DNA from: Maribacter forsetii DSM 18668
Lineage (GTDB): Bacteria; Bacteroidota; Bacteroidia; Flavobacteriales; Flavobacteriaceae
Length of the DNA: 64,000 bases
NCBI RefSeq assembly: GCF_000744105.1
Contig: NZ_JQLH01000001.1
Location: 2,418,001-2,482,000, forward strand
Reading direction: 5' to 3'
Below are positions 43,337 to 52,471 of the stretch, piece after piece (position 1 is the first letter of the stretch; every line of letters begins with the position of its first letter). Under the pieces are notes generated by a model. It saw only the letters and a program-made list of their open reading frames with translations. It was not told the origin of the DNA and searched no databases. Position numbers and translations under genes: made by a program.

Positions 43337-43960
43337 ATGGATGATTTAATTACGTTTTCTATTGCTGTTTTTACTGGTTTTTTTGCCATTACTAACCCAA
43401 TATCTAACATGACCGTTTTTCTATCTTTAACCCAAGGGGCAGATGAAAAAACCAAAGCCGATATCAATAAAAGAGCAAATTTTATTGCCTTTATCATTGT
43501 ATTGGTATTTGTCCTTTTAGGAAAATATATTTTCGAATTGTTTAATATTAGTATTCCCGCCTTTAAAATTACAGGTGGTATCTTAATATTTTATATCGGT
43601 TTTGACATGCTGCAATCAAAACAATCTAATGTAAAGAATATAAAACACGTAAATATTGATGAAAATATTGCTGTATCACCATTGGCAATTCCTATTCTAG
43701 CTGGTCCTGGTACTATAGTTACCGCTATGAACTTTGTTTCTAATTCGCAACCTGTTCATATAGCAATCGTTATCGCTGTTTTCGGTTTCATGAGTATACT
43801 TACTTATCTGACTTTTAGGCTTAGTAACTTAATTGTACGATTGGTTGGTTACAACGTTATTTCTGTTATCGGTAAGATTATGGGTTTAATTATTGCCATC
43901 ATAGGAACGGGTATGATTATCGAAGGAATAAAAATTTCCTTTAACCTGATTACAAAATAA
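43337..43960 (+). CDS. MarC-family integral membrane protein
   Basis: 207 aa with six predicted membrane helices. FFAITNPISNMTVFLSLTQGAD near the start, FKITGGILIFYIGFDML and SPLAIPILAGPGTIVTAM are the conserved MarC (UPF0056) motifs. Function of the family is not settled. First of three genes with the KefF/KefB-like pair, 42 bases apart. Confidence 0.93.
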   Translation: MDDLITFSIAVFTGFFAITNPISNMTVFLSLTQGADEKTKADINKRANFIAFIIVLVFVLLGKYIFELFNISIPAFKITGGILIFYIGFDMLQSKQSNVKNIKHVNIDENIAVSPLAIPILAGPGTIVTAMNFVSNSQPVHIAIVIAVFGFMSILTYLTFRLSNLIVRLVGYNVISVIGKIMGLIIAIIGTGMIIEGIKISFNLITK

Positions 43961-44002
43961 ATACCTAAATTAAAGGATACTTTTTTTAAAACGCATTGGA
44001 AT

Positions 44003-44554
44003 ATGAAGAAGGTACTTGTTTTATTTGCCCATCCGAAGTTTGAAAAATCAAGAGCGAACAATGTATTGGTGAATTATATCAAAGATAAAGAAGGTGTTAC
44101 TTTTCATGACTTATATGAAGAGTATCCAGATTTTCATATAGATGTTCCTTTTGAGAAAAAACTGTTAGCGGAACATGATGTTATTATTTGGCATCATCCT
44201 ATGTATTGGTACAGTTGTCCGCCGTTATTAAAACAATGGATAGATATGGTGTTGGAATTCAATTGGGCATACGGTCCAGAGGGAAAGGCATTATCTTCTA
44301 AAATTTGTTTAAACACTATTACCACAGGGGGCAACAAAGAATTATATTGTACCCAAGGAACAAATAGCTATACCATTACCGAGTTTTTAAGACCTTTTGA
44401 ACAAACTGCCAATTTGTGTTTAATGCACTATCAAAAGCCATTTACCGTTATGGGCACTTACAAATTATCTGATGAAGATCTTAAGATTTACGGGGAGAAT
44501 TATAGCATGTTAATAGATCAATTACAAAGCAAAGAAGCCATTGTAACCACATAA
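44003..44554 (+). CDS. KefF/KefG-like NAD(P)H oxidoreductase (flavodoxin fold)
   Basis: 183 aa. VLVLFAHPKFEKSRANNVLV, DVIIWHHPMYWYSCPPLLKQWIDMVLEFNWAYGPEG and GGNKELYCTQGTNSYTITEFLRPFEQTA are diagnostic of the KefF/KefG/MdaB group of FMN quinone reductases, which are ancillary subunits activating Kef potassium efflux. The antiporter gene follows 43 bases later, so the pair is functional by context. Confidence 0.93.
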   Translation: MKKVLVLFAHPKFEKSRANNVLVNYIKDKEGVTFHDLYEEYPDFHIDVPFEKKLLAEHDVIIWHHPMYWYSCPPLLKQWIDMVLEFNWAYGPEGKALSSKICLNTITTGGNKELYCTQGTNSYTITEFLRPFEQTANLCLMHYQKPFTVMGTYKLSDEDLKIYGENYSMLIDQLQSKEAIVTT

Positions 44555-44597
44555 AAGGTATTTAGTTTAATACCCTTCACCAACCAACTAACCAATT

Positions 44598-46505
44598 ATG
44601 ACCGGAAGTCTACTTTTTGATGCCATTGTTTTTTTATTGGGAGCAATCATTTGCGTTTCAATAGCCAAAAGATTAGGTCTAAGTTCTGTTTTAGGGTATT
44701 TAATTGCCGGTGTTTTAATAGGTCCGTATGTTTTAGGTTTTATAGGTGAAGAGGGAGAAGATATTCTTCATTTTGCTGAGTTCGGGGTGGTGGTGATGCT
44801 TTTTTTGATCGGATTGGAAATTGAGCCTAAAAACTTCTGGAATATGCGTAAATCTATTGCAGGAATGGGTGGTTTACAAGTTGCCGGCTCTATGATACTC
44901 TCTTATCTTTTTTTTATACTACTTAATTTTGACTGGAAAGTTGCCTTGGTTATTTCTATGGCAGTAGCATTATCCTCAACTGCCATTGCAATGCAGACTA
45001 TTGATGAAAAAGGACTCATGGAGACTACCTTCGGTAATTCGGCATTTTCTATATTGCTATTTCAAGATATCATCGTAATATTCATGTTAGGTGCAATTCC
45101 TTTGCTTTCAAATTCTGATAGTGAAGCTGCCATAGACAGTCATGAAGCATCCGGTAATCTTTTAGACGGCTTGCCCATGGGCTACCAAACACTGGCTATT
45201 ATCTTGTCTGTAGTGTTAATTATCGGTGCAGGTCAATATTTGATCGTACCCATGTTACGAAGAGTTGCAAAAACAGGAGTTAGGGAATTGTTATTCGCCT
45301 CTGCTTTGTTAATTGTATTCAGTATATCCTATTTAATGGAATACGTTGGTCTATCACCTGCTTTAGGTGCGTTTTTAGGTGGCGTTGTCCTTTCTAGTAG
45401 CGAATACAAACATGAACTTGAAAGTAATCTTGAGCCTTTTAAAAACCTGCTATTAGGTTTATTTTTTATAGCTGTTGGCGCATCTATTAATTTTGTGGTC
45501 ATTGCTAAAATTCCGTTGACCATTGGCGGTATATTACTAGCAGTAATATTGATTAAAGCATTAATACTGTTTAGTACAGGTAAAGTATTTAAACTTAAGC
45601 TTGACCAAAATCTACTACTAACATTTAGCTTGGCACAAATTGGGGAGTTTGCATTTGTTCTGCTATCCTTTGCATTTCAATTGAATATACTAGATCAGGA
45701 ACAGATGGATATTATGCTTGTAATAACAGCCCTGACCATGTCCATTACCCCAATCATAAGTATTATAAACGAACGATTTATATTACCAAAAATTGGCACA
45801 AAAGAGTCCATTAAAAGACCCATGGACCATATTGCAAAATCTCAAAATGTTATTCTGGTCGGTTTTGGTCACTTTGGTAGTACCGTTGGTCGGTTTTTAC
45901 GTTCTCACGGTATAGAGGCAACTATTCTAGACCAGGATTCAAATAGGGTAGATGTGCTACGTAAAATGGGATTTGAAGTATACTATGGGGATGCTACTAG
46001 GTTAGAACTTCTTGAAGCTGCGGGTATTGCTCAAGCTAAAATTTTGATATGTGCCATAGATAATCCGCCGGTAACACTAGAAATCACCAAACTTGTTAAA
46101 GAAAAATATCCTCATGTAGAATTAATGATACGTGCCCAAAATAGAAATGACGCTTATGAATTGCTGAATATGGGCTTTGAAAACATTTACCGAGAATCAT
46201 TGGACACCTCTTTATCTCTAGCAAAAGACGTATTAAGCAAACTCGGCTTTAGAAAATACACATTGAACAGACAAGTACAGAATTTCATTAAATATGATGA
46301 GACCAGCTTAAGAAGATTGGCAGCTGAACCTAAGGGAAATGAAGATTATATATTTAAAGTCCGTAAAGAATTAGAGGAACAGGAACGATTATTGGAAGAA
46401 GATTTTAAAAGGGGTATCGTCGAATACGATAATCATTGGGACAGTGAATCTATTAGAGAGGTATTAAAAGACCAACAAAATAACAATTCTTCATCTACCA
46501 ACTAA
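44598..46505 (+). CDS. KefB/KefC-like monovalent cation:proton antiporter (CPA2) with TrkA-N domain
   Basis: 635 aa. Residues about 1-385: twelve or more membrane helices of the Na+/H+ exchanger fold (GLSSVLGYLIAGVLIGPYVLGF, FLIGLEIEPKNFW, ALSSTAIAMQTI, SPALGAFLGGVVLSSSEYKHELESNLEPFKNLLLGLFFIAVG). About 410-530: TrkA-N/RCK nucleotide-binding domain (VILVGFGHFGSTVGRFL). Acidic coiled-coil tail. With the KefF-like partner it should acidify the cytosol by K+ efflux when electrophiles are present, which is consistent with the detoxification genes nearby. Confidence 0.95.
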   Translation: MTGSLLFDAIVFLLGAIICVSIAKRLGLSSVLGYLIAGVLIGPYVLGFIGEEGEDILHFAEFGVVVMLFLIGLEIEPKNFWNMRKSIAGMGGLQVAGSMILSYLFFILLNFDWKVALVISMAVALSSTAIAMQTIDEKGLMETTFGNSAFSILLFQDIIVIFMLGAIPLLSNSDSEAAIDSHEASGNLLDGLPMGYQTLAIILSVVLIIGAGQYLIVPMLRRVAKTGVRELLFASALLIVFSISYLMEYVGLSPALGAFLGGVVLSSSEYKHELESNLEPFKNLLLGLFFIAVGASINFVVIAKIPLTIGGILLAVILIKALILFSTGKVFKLKLDQNLLLTFSLAQIGEFAFVLLSFAFQLNILDQEQMDIMLVITALTMSITPIISIINERFILPKIGTKESIKRPMDHIAKSQNVILVGFGHFGSTVGRFLRSHGIEATILDQDSNRVDVLRKMGFEVYYGDATRLELLEAAGIAQAKILICAIDNPPVTLEITKLVKEKYPHVELMIRAQNRNDAYELLNMGFENIYRESLDTSLSLAKDVLSKLGFRKYTLNRQVQNFIKYDETSLRRLAAEPKGNEDYIFKVRKELEEQERLLEEDFKRGIVEYDNHWDSESIREVLKDQQNNNSSSTN

Positions 46506-46513
46506 AGTCTTCT

Positions 46514-46549
46514 AAAAGCCTATTTTGTACTTCTATAAAATAGGCTAAT
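46514..46549 (+). terminator. Hairpin after the Kef antiporter gene
   Basis: 10-bp stem AGCCTATTTT / AAAATAGGCT (46517-46526 and 46537-46546), 10-base loop, weak T-tail. Confidence 0.55.
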
Positions 46550-46678
46550 TCATAGACAGAATATGCCAATTCGTCTATTTCTAACTTAATAACTAGTATA
46601 TCGATTAAACCACAAGTGCATTTACATGTCAAAGTATTGAACGTAAAAATAAAAGTTTAACCTTTTAAATTTAAAACG

Positions 46679-47269
46679 ATGAAAACAAATACTAAAACAT
46701 ATGTAGTACTAGGATTATTTTTAATGGCATTCGCTTTGCCAAGTACAGCACAAACACGTAAAAGAACGTCAACAAAAACAACTACTACTAGGACTACTAC
46801 AGTAACAAAAACACCAGGTAGAGTATCAAGTAAAAGAGTTCAGTATAAAACACCCAAGAAAAAAGTAGTAGCAGTTAGGACTGTACCTAATAAAACTGTA
46901 GTAAAACATAATGGGCAAAATTATTACTACTCAAATAATAAATACTATACAGCATCTGGTGGTAGATATATTGCCATAGCGCCTAAAATTGGATTTAGAA
47001 TAAATAGCCTACCTCCAAACTATGCTAGGGTACGTTTCAATAACCATTTGTATTTTAATGTTGGTGGCACCTTCTATGTTGAAGCCAATTCTGGATATGA
47101 AGTTGTAGATCCTGAAATTGGTACAGTAGTTAGCGAATTACCTGATGGATATGAGAAAGTTACTATTGATGGATTTACATATTATGAATACTCTAATATA
47201 CTGTATGAAAAAATACAAGTAAATGGATCAAGAGCTTATGAGGTTGTTGGTATTATTGATATGGAGTAA
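46679..47269 (+). CDS. DUF6515-family secreted protein
   Basis: 196 aa. Signal peptide 1-24, then a Thr/Lys/Arg-rich low-complexity stretch (TRKRTSTKTTTTRTTTVTKT), then a repeated Tyr-rich unit: NGQNYYYSNNKYYTASGGRYIAIAPKIGFRINSLPPNYARV, NNHLYFNVGGTFYVEANSGYEVVDPEIGTVVSELPDGYEKV, DGFTYYEYSNILYEK. This is the DUF6515 pattern. Envelope protein of unknown role. Transcribed alone and ended by a clear terminator. Confidence 0.85.
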   Translation: MKTNTKTYVVLGLFLMAFALPSTAQTRKRTSTKTTTTRTTTVTKTPGRVSSKRVQYKTPKKKVVAVRTVPNKTVVKHNGQNYYYSNNKYYTASGGRYIAIAPKIGFRINSLPPNYARVRFNNHLYFNVGGTFYVEANSGYEVVDPEIGTVVSELPDGYEKVTIDGFTYYEYSNILYEKIQVNGSRAYEVVGIIDME

Positions 47270-47292
47270 TTAAACAAACGTTTTAAAAGTCA

Positions 47293-47327
47293 AGGGCTTA
47301 CGAAAATATTCGTAAGCCCTTTTTTTA
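47293..47327 (+). terminator. Terminator after the DUF6515 gene
   Basis: 12-bp stem AGGGCTTACGAA / TTCGTAAGCCCT (47293-47304 and 47309-47320), loop AATA, T-run. Confidence 0.92.
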
Positions 47328-47432
47328 TTCCAATCAATAAAACATGATATTCGTTAGGTTTATAAAAAACCGAATTACTTACTTTTACCTTAGTATAGTA
47401 GATTGCAATCAAGAACCCCTTTACACGTAAAG

Positions 47433-48050
47433 ATGTCATCAATAAATCATTTCATTATAGTATGTACGTTTATTTTTTTAGGATCAATTGGTTCTATATC
47501 AAAAGATGTAAAGCCTCTAAAAAACACTCTTTTCTTTGATATTGTACATAAAGACAATGTAATAGGTAGTTTAAAAGCTTCTAAAACCATTAAAGACACT
47601 AAAATTCATTATCAAAGTGTAACTACTATAAACACGCGCATTATCAAAGAAATAGATGTAAATTATTTGTACAATGTTATCTATGAAAATAATAAATTGA
47701 AGAGGGCTAATGTACTTATAGATGTCAACGATAAACCCTATGCCGACATTCTTACCAATTGGGAAATAGATTATTACCAGATTTCAAAAAACGATAAAAA
47801 CGAGTTAGTGGTACAAGAAGATATCAAGTACGCTACCATATTGCTATATTTTGTGGAACCAGTAGACATAGAACGGTGCTATTCTGAACAAGATGGAAGT
47901 TTTAATACGATTATACCTTTAGGCAATCATTCGTACAAAAAAATAAATGCTAAAAACCACGAGAATATTTATCATTATAAAGATGGCTTTTTAGAAAAAG
48001 CAGAAATTAATGGAGGGTTGATAAAATTTGACATTGTTGCCCAAAAATGA
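47433..48050 (+). CDS. DUF6134-family secreted protein
   Basis: About 205 aa; ATG 47433 is chosen since the longer frame starts with TTG and adds non-signal residues in front of the hydrophobic signal (INHFIIVCTFIFLGSIGSI). The body FFDIVHKDNVIGSLKASKT, HYQSVTTINTRIIKEIDVNYLYNVIYENNKL and EPVDIERCYSEQDGSF fits DUF6134. Probably periplasmic, lipid- or membrane-linked by fold similarity only. It sits 28 bases before the patatin gene. Confidence 0.82.
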   Translation: MSSINHFIIVCTFIFLGSIGSISKDVKPLKNTLFFDIVHKDNVIGSLKASKTIKDTKIHYQSVTTINTRIIKEIDVNYLYNVIYENNKLKRANVLIDVNDKPYADILTNWEIDYYQISKNDKNELVVQEDIKYATILLYFVEPVDIERCYSEQDGSFNTIIPLGNHSYKKINAKNHENIYHYKDGFLEKAEINGGLIKFDIVAQK

Positions 48051-48078
48051 TTTTTAAAAAATATAACATAAAACAGTT

Positions 48079-48846
48079 ATGACAAATACCGGATTAGTAC
48101 TTTCAGGCGGTGGCATACGTGGAGTAGCGCATATTGGTGTTATTAAAGCCTTAGAGGAAAACGGTATTTACCCTACTCATATTTCGGGTACTAGTGCAGG
48201 TGCTATTGTTGGTGCCTTATATGCAGGTGGTGTAAAATGGGAAGATATTTTAGAATTCTTCAAAGTAATTCCTATTTTTCATGCCAACAGATTCGCCCGT
48301 AAAAAACCCGGTTTTATAGACACCGAGAAGTTTTATGATGAGTTTAAAAAGTTTTTTCCTACCGATAAATTTGAATCACTTCCTAAGGAGCTTTTTATAA
48401 CAGCTACGGATATCGTTAAAGGGGAATTAAAGATTTTTAATACTGGAGAATTGATAAAACCAGTGCTTGCATCTGCAACTTTTCCCGGTGTTTTTTCACC
48501 TATCAATATTAATGGGTCTTTCTACGTAGATGGTGGTGTATTGAACAATTTCCCTATTGAGCCTTTACAACCACACTGCGATAAAATAATAGGCAGCTAT
48601 GTAAACGCACTAAAATCTATTAAAATAAAAGATTTAAAACATTCGTACAATGTATTGGAAAGAGCGTATAAAATAAAATCAGCATCAGAATCCATAGCAA
48701 AATTTTCAGAATGCGAGTTTGTAGTTTCTCCCGAAGAGCTTTGTGAATATGCAACTTTTGATATGAGATCTATAGATGCCATTTTTGATATTGGCTATAA
48801 TAGTACTATAGACGTGCTACGTAAACAAGGATATTCTAAGCAATAA
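48079..48846 (+). CDS. Patatin-like phospholipase family protein
   Basis: 255 aa. Oxyanion motif SGGGIRGVAHIG (9-20), nucleophile elbow GTSAG with S39, and the catalytic Asp D151 in YVDGG are present: a complete Ser-Asp dyad of the RssA-like group. Cytosolic acyl hydrolase. Read with DUF6134, convergent with the DEAD-like gene. Confidence 0.94.
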   Translation: MTNTGLVLSGGGIRGVAHIGVIKALEENGIYPTHISGTSAGAIVGALYAGGVKWEDILEFFKVIPIFHANRFARKKPGFIDTEKFYDEFKKFFPTDKFESLPKELFITATDIVKGELKIFNTGELIKPVLASATFPGVFSPININGSFYVDGGVLNNFPIEPLQPHCDKIIGSYVNALKSIKIKDLKHSYNVLERAYKIKSASESIAKFSECEFVVSPEELCEYATFDMRSIDAIFDIGYNSTIDVLRKQGYSKQ

Positions 48847-48855
48847 AAACTCATA

Positions 48856-49467
48856 TTATAGCTTTACATGACTTGCTCGTTCCATAAAATAATCTTCAAA
48901 ACGTTCTAATTTAGGATGCATTTTTTCTGAGTATATCACATATTGACATTTCATAATACTTTGTGCAACCGTAATCATTGCTGTATAATCCGATTTCTGA
49001 ATTAAAAAATCACCATCATCAATACTACAGATTTTCAATTGTGATGTACTTACCCCATTCAATAAAAACAACTTGTGTAGGGTAGTAGGTGTTGTAATAA
49101 GTATATCTATGCCTTCAAATATTTCAGATTTTTGAATATCGATATGCAATTCTTTATAACTGGCATATAGTCTCATATCCGTATACTTGGTGTATTCAAA
49201 AAACTTATCATAAAGTTCCAGTACCTTTTCTTTATTCTCAACCACAACAACAGCTCTTGGCGCATTGCCTTCGGCTTTACATTTTAGTTTCTGTAATGTT
49301 GTCAATATTAAGGTTGTAGTTTTACCACTTTCCTTTGGAGCTGTACAATATACATTTGCTCCGCTTTTAATTACGGGAATACTTTTCTTCTGGAAAGAAG
49401 TTGGTTCTGTAATGGAAAGGTATTCTAGTCTTTCTAATAAGTGTGGATTCAGTTTCTTAAATGACAT
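48856..49467 (-). CDS. One-domain, degenerate DEAD-box helicase-like protein
   Basis: 203 aa, covering only the first RecA-like domain. LLERLEYLSITEPTSFQKKSIPVIKSG is a Q-motif, APKESGKTTT is Walker A, TTPTTLH takes the place of TPGR, and SIDDGDFLI replaces the DEAD box (DDGD). The SAT motif and the whole C-terminal domain (motifs IV-VI) are missing. It is intact as an ORF, so it is not a simple truncation. Unlikely to unwind RNA; may bind ATP or RNA as a regulator (inference). Confidence 0.85.
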   Translation of the reverse strand: MSFKKLNPHLLERLEYLSITEPTSFQKKSIPVIKSGANVYCTAPKESGKTTTLILTTLQKLKCKAEGNAPRAVVVVENKEKVLELYDKFFEYTKYTDMRLYASYKELHIDIQKSEIFEGIDILITTPTTLHKLFLLNGVSTSQLKICSIDDGDFLIQKSDYTAMITVAQSIMKCQYVIYSEKMHPKLERFEDYFMERASHVKL

Positions 49468-49582
49468 ATACTACTTTAAACTAATTAAACATACTATAAT
49501 GCTACAAAGATACAGCCTACCAACGGGCTAACCCCATTTTAACACTCTATTTTCTTATAACAAGAAAGCAATACAGAATTTC

Positions 49583-50482
49583 TTATGAATAAAGAATAAG
49601 AAAGACACCAAGCATAATACCCGCTAACGGCACTAATTTTTTACGCTTATTTTGTTCTTTAAAGATAAAACCGCCAACGACTACAGCTATCAATATTTGA
49701 CTACGCTTTATGGCTGAAAGTAGTATTATCAATGCATCTGGATCTTGTAATGCTTTAAAATAAAAATAGTCTGCCGTTTGTAAAAGTATACCCACCATAG
49801 GTATCGTCCACCGCCATTTAAAAGATCCTTTTAAATTAGCATTGGTAGCTCTTGTAATGACCACTACCATTCCTATAATCAACATGGTGTAGGTACAGAA
49901 CCAAAATTGAAGGGTAGGGGGATTCAGATTTAAACTTTGTATTAAGAACTTATCATACAAACCACTTGAAGCTCCTAAAAAAGTAGCGCCAATAATTGCA
50001 TATATCCATTTATTACTTTTAAAATAAATACCTTCTTTTTTGCCAATTCTAGAATAAAGAAATACGGAAAAAATAATTAGGAAAAATCCAATCCACTGCC
50101 AGAAATCAGGGCGTTCTTGATAAATGAAAATCGCACCGATAAAAGTAAAAAACGGACCTGCAGAACGTATTGGGGTTACAATGGTAATAGGTAAATGTTT
50201 TAAAGCTTGATATGCCAATATCCAAGAAGAAGCCATAATCATGGCTTTTATAACTATAAACCCATGTGTCTTCAAGGATATATCAGATACAAATAAATCA
50301 ATTTCTTGTAATTCTTCAGGATAGTATTTTGAACCGATAAATAATGGTAAAAACAATAGAAAGCCAGCGATTAAGGTGCCTAAAAGAACAGAAAAGGCAT
50401 CATTACCTTGTACGGCATGTTTTTTACATAAGTTGTGTAATCCTAAAAAGAGCGCTGCTAAAAGTCCGAGGTACATCCACAT
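49583..50482 (-). CDS. DMT/EamA-family transporter
   Basis: 299 aa with about ten predicted membrane helices in two EamA repeats; examples are YLGLLAALFLGLHNLCKKHAV, LPITIVTPIRSAGPFFTFIGAIFIYQERPDFWQWIGFFLIIFSVFLY and LLSAIKRSQILIAVVVGGFIFKEQNKRKKLVPLAGIMLGVFLIL. Inner-membrane exporter or permease of a small metabolite; substrate not evident. Single gene. Confidence 0.92.
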   Translation of the reverse strand: MWMYLGLLAALFLGLHNLCKKHAVQGNDAFSVLLGTLIAGFLLFLPLFIGSKYYPEELQEIDLFVSDISLKTHGFIVIKAMIMASSWILAYQALKHLPITIVTPIRSAGPFFTFIGAIFIYQERPDFWQWIGFFLIIFSVFLYSRIGKKEGIYFKSNKWIYAIIGATFLGASSGLYDKFLIQSLNLNPPTLQFWFCTYTMLIIGMVVVITRATNANLKGSFKWRWTIPMVGILLQTADYFYFKALQDPDALIILLSAIKRSQILIAVVVGGFIFKEQNKRKKLVPLAGIMLGVFLILYS

Positions 50483-50567
50483 AATGCGCGCGAAGATATT
50501 GGTTTTTGATTATTCTGCCTTCGAGATAAGTCATTCATATGTGATTTGTAATTGGTATAACCGGAAA

Positions 50568-50605
50568 TAAAAAAGGGCTGTCTAAATTAGACAGCCCTTT
50601 TTAAA
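50568..50605. terminator. Terminator of the TetR/Fe-ADH operon
   Basis: A-tract, stem GGGCTGTCTA (50575-50584), loop AAT, stem TAGACAGCCC (50588-50597), T-tract. It lies just past the alcohol dehydrogenase stop on the minus strand. Confidence 0.88.
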
Positions 50606-50620
50606 AATACTTCGCTTAAC

Positions 50621-51778
50621 CTAATAAGCCATTTTCACAATTTTCTGTGCATCTTCTGGCATTAAAGCCTGACGTTCACCTAATTTCCATCCACGATCTG
50701 TAAATCGCTTAGATATTTCTTCGGCAGTGCCTTCATACTCTTTTGTGTAATCAGATAACTTAGTATCGATACCTAATTCATGAAAGAATTCCTCGGTCTT
50801 TTCAATAGCAGCATATGCTTTGTCATCGATACTACCTTCGATAATATTCCAAACACGTTCACCGTACTGAGCTAATTTTTCTTTTTTAGCTTCAAAATTG
50901 TACTTATAGTGACTTGGTGCAATTACCGCTAAGGTACGTGCGTGGTCAATACCAAACAATGCGGTTAACTCATGACCCATCATATGCACAGCCCAATCAC
51001 CAGGAACTCCTTTTTGAATTAATCCGTTCAATGCCATTGTACAGCTCCACATAAAATCTGCGGCAGGTGTATAATCGGTAGGATCTTTCAATACTTTAGG
51101 AGCAACTTCTACTAATGTCTGCAAAATACTTTCTGCAAATCTATCTTGTAAAGATGCACCTATTGGGTAGGTCATGTATTGCTCCAATACATGTGTGAAA
51201 GCATCTGTTATTCCGTTTGCTAATTGACGTTCAGGAATTGAACTAATAACCTGTGGATCTAAAATTGAAAACTCAGGAAACAATCCTGGACCACCCATGG
51301 CTAATTTCTCTTTGGTTTCCGCTCTTGTAATTACAGCACCTGAATTCATTTCAGAACCTGTTGCCGGCAAGGTCAATACGGTCCCAAAAGGCATTCCTTT
51401 TTTGGTTCTCACATTTTTGGTAAGTATATCCCAAGGGGTATCTCCATCATATACCGCTGCTGCAGATAAAAATTTTGTTCCGTCTATTACAGACCCACCA
51501 CCAACTGCTAATAAATAAGTAATGTTTTTATCTTTTATTACCTGTAAGGCCTCCATAAGTAAGGCATATTCAGGGTTAGCAGGTATACCGCCAAACTCTG
51601 TTACATCTATATTAGACAATGCTTTGGTAACTTGTTCGTAAATACCGTTTTTCTTGATACTACCACCACCGTAAAGCATTAATACTTTAGCATCTGCAGG
51701 AATTTCACTTTCTAATTTCGCTATGGTATCCTTTCCAAAAATAATCTTGGTAGGGTTCTTAAATTCAAAATTGTTCAT
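50621..51778 (-). CDS. Iron-containing alcohol dehydrogenase (YqhD/BDH-like)
   Basis: 385 aa. NAD(P) site LAVGGGSVIDGTK, LTLPATGSEMNSGAVIT, and the metal ligands in GITDAFTHVLEQY (Asp, His) and HMMGHELTALFGIDHARTLAVIAPSH (His residues). The length and GGGS motif fit the YqhD/butanol dehydrogenase group, NADPH-dependent reductases of short aldehydes. Last gene of the TetR operon (TetR, NAD(P)-binding protein, nitroreductase, ADH). Confidence 0.94.
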   Translation of the reverse strand: MNNFEFKNPTKIIFGKDTIAKLESEIPADAKVLMLYGGGSIKKNGIYEQVTKALSNIDVTEFGGIPANPEYALLMEALQVIKDKNITYLLAVGGGSVIDGTKFLSAAAVYDGDTPWDILTKNVRTKKGMPFGTVLTLPATGSEMNSGAVITRAETKEKLAMGGPGLFPEFSILDPQVISSIPERQLANGITDAFTHVLEQYMTYPIGASLQDRFAESILQTLVEVAPKVLKDPTDYTPAADFMWSCTMALNGLIQKGVPGDWAVHMMGHELTALFGIDHARTLAVIAPSHYKYNFEAKKEKLAQYGERVWNIIEGSIDDKAYAAIEKTEEFFHELGIDTKLSDYTKEYEGTAEEISKRFTDRGWKLGERQALMPEDAQKIVKMAY

Positions 51779-51828
51779 TTTCTCTCTTCTTTTTAATTTG
51801 TAATATCTATTTATGGTTTGATAAACGA

Positions 51829-52461
51829 TTACTCTATAACCGTTACCAAATCTTTCATTGGTTTTCTAACCTTTACTAGATTAACCAACCAATCTTCACT
51901 TTCATTTCTATAACCTAGTGGTAACAAAACAGCACTACGTAATCCTTTTTCGCGTAAGCCTAAAATTTTATCTACTGCAGCAGGATCAAAACCTTCAATT
52001 GGGGTAGCATCTACCTCTTCAAAAGCTGCTGCCGTTATCGCTTGTGAAAAAGCAATATATGCTTGTTTTGCAGCATGGTTAAAGTTCTCTTCTTCATCTT
52101 TTTGTGGATAAGAATCTAGCAACATCTTACGATAGTTTTCCCATCCTTCGTTCTTAAAACCTCTAATTTCATTGGTTAGATCGAACATGTAATTGATTCT
52201 ATCTTCGGTATAGGTATCCCAAGCTGCAAAGACAAGTAGGTGTGAACAATCTGTAATCATAGATTGGTTCCAAGCAACAGGTCTTATCTGTTCCTTAATA
52301 TCTTGGTTTTTAACCACTATAATTTCAAAAGGCTGTAAGCCGCTTGAAGTTGGGGCCAAACGCGCTGCTTCTAAAATACGTTCTACTTTATCTTCGGCTA
52401 CTTTTTCACCGTTCATAGCCTTAGCGGCGTATCTCCAATTTAATTTATCTAATAATTCCAT
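51829..52461 (-). CDS. NAD(P)H-dependent oxidoreductase, nitroreductase family
   Basis: 210 aa. LLDKLNWRYAAKAMNGEKVAEDKVERILEAARLAPTSSGLQPFEIIVVKNQ, AKQAYIAFSQAITAAAFEEVDATPIEGFDP and LLPLGYRNESEDWLVNLVKVRKPMKDLV are typical. FMN-dependent two-electron reductase of quinones or nitro compounds. Third gene of the TetR operon. Confidence 0.93.
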   Translation of the reverse strand: MELLDKLNWRYAAKAMNGEKVAEDKVERILEAARLAPTSSGLQPFEIIVVKNQDIKEQIRPVAWNQSMITDCSHLLVFAAWDTYTEDRINYMFDLTNEIRGFKNEGWENYRKMLLDSYPQKDEEENFNHAAKQAYIAFSQAITAAAFEEVDATPIEGFDPAAVDKILGLREKGLRSAVLLPLGYRNESEDWLVNLVKVRKPMKDLVTVIE

Positions 52462-52471
52462 TTTAATCTTT

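Noticed and set aside
50611..50618. A TTCGCTTA half-site near the end of the Fe-alcohol dehydrogenase gene
   Set aside because: Neither neighbour at 21 bp matches, and there is no promoter in the proper direction.
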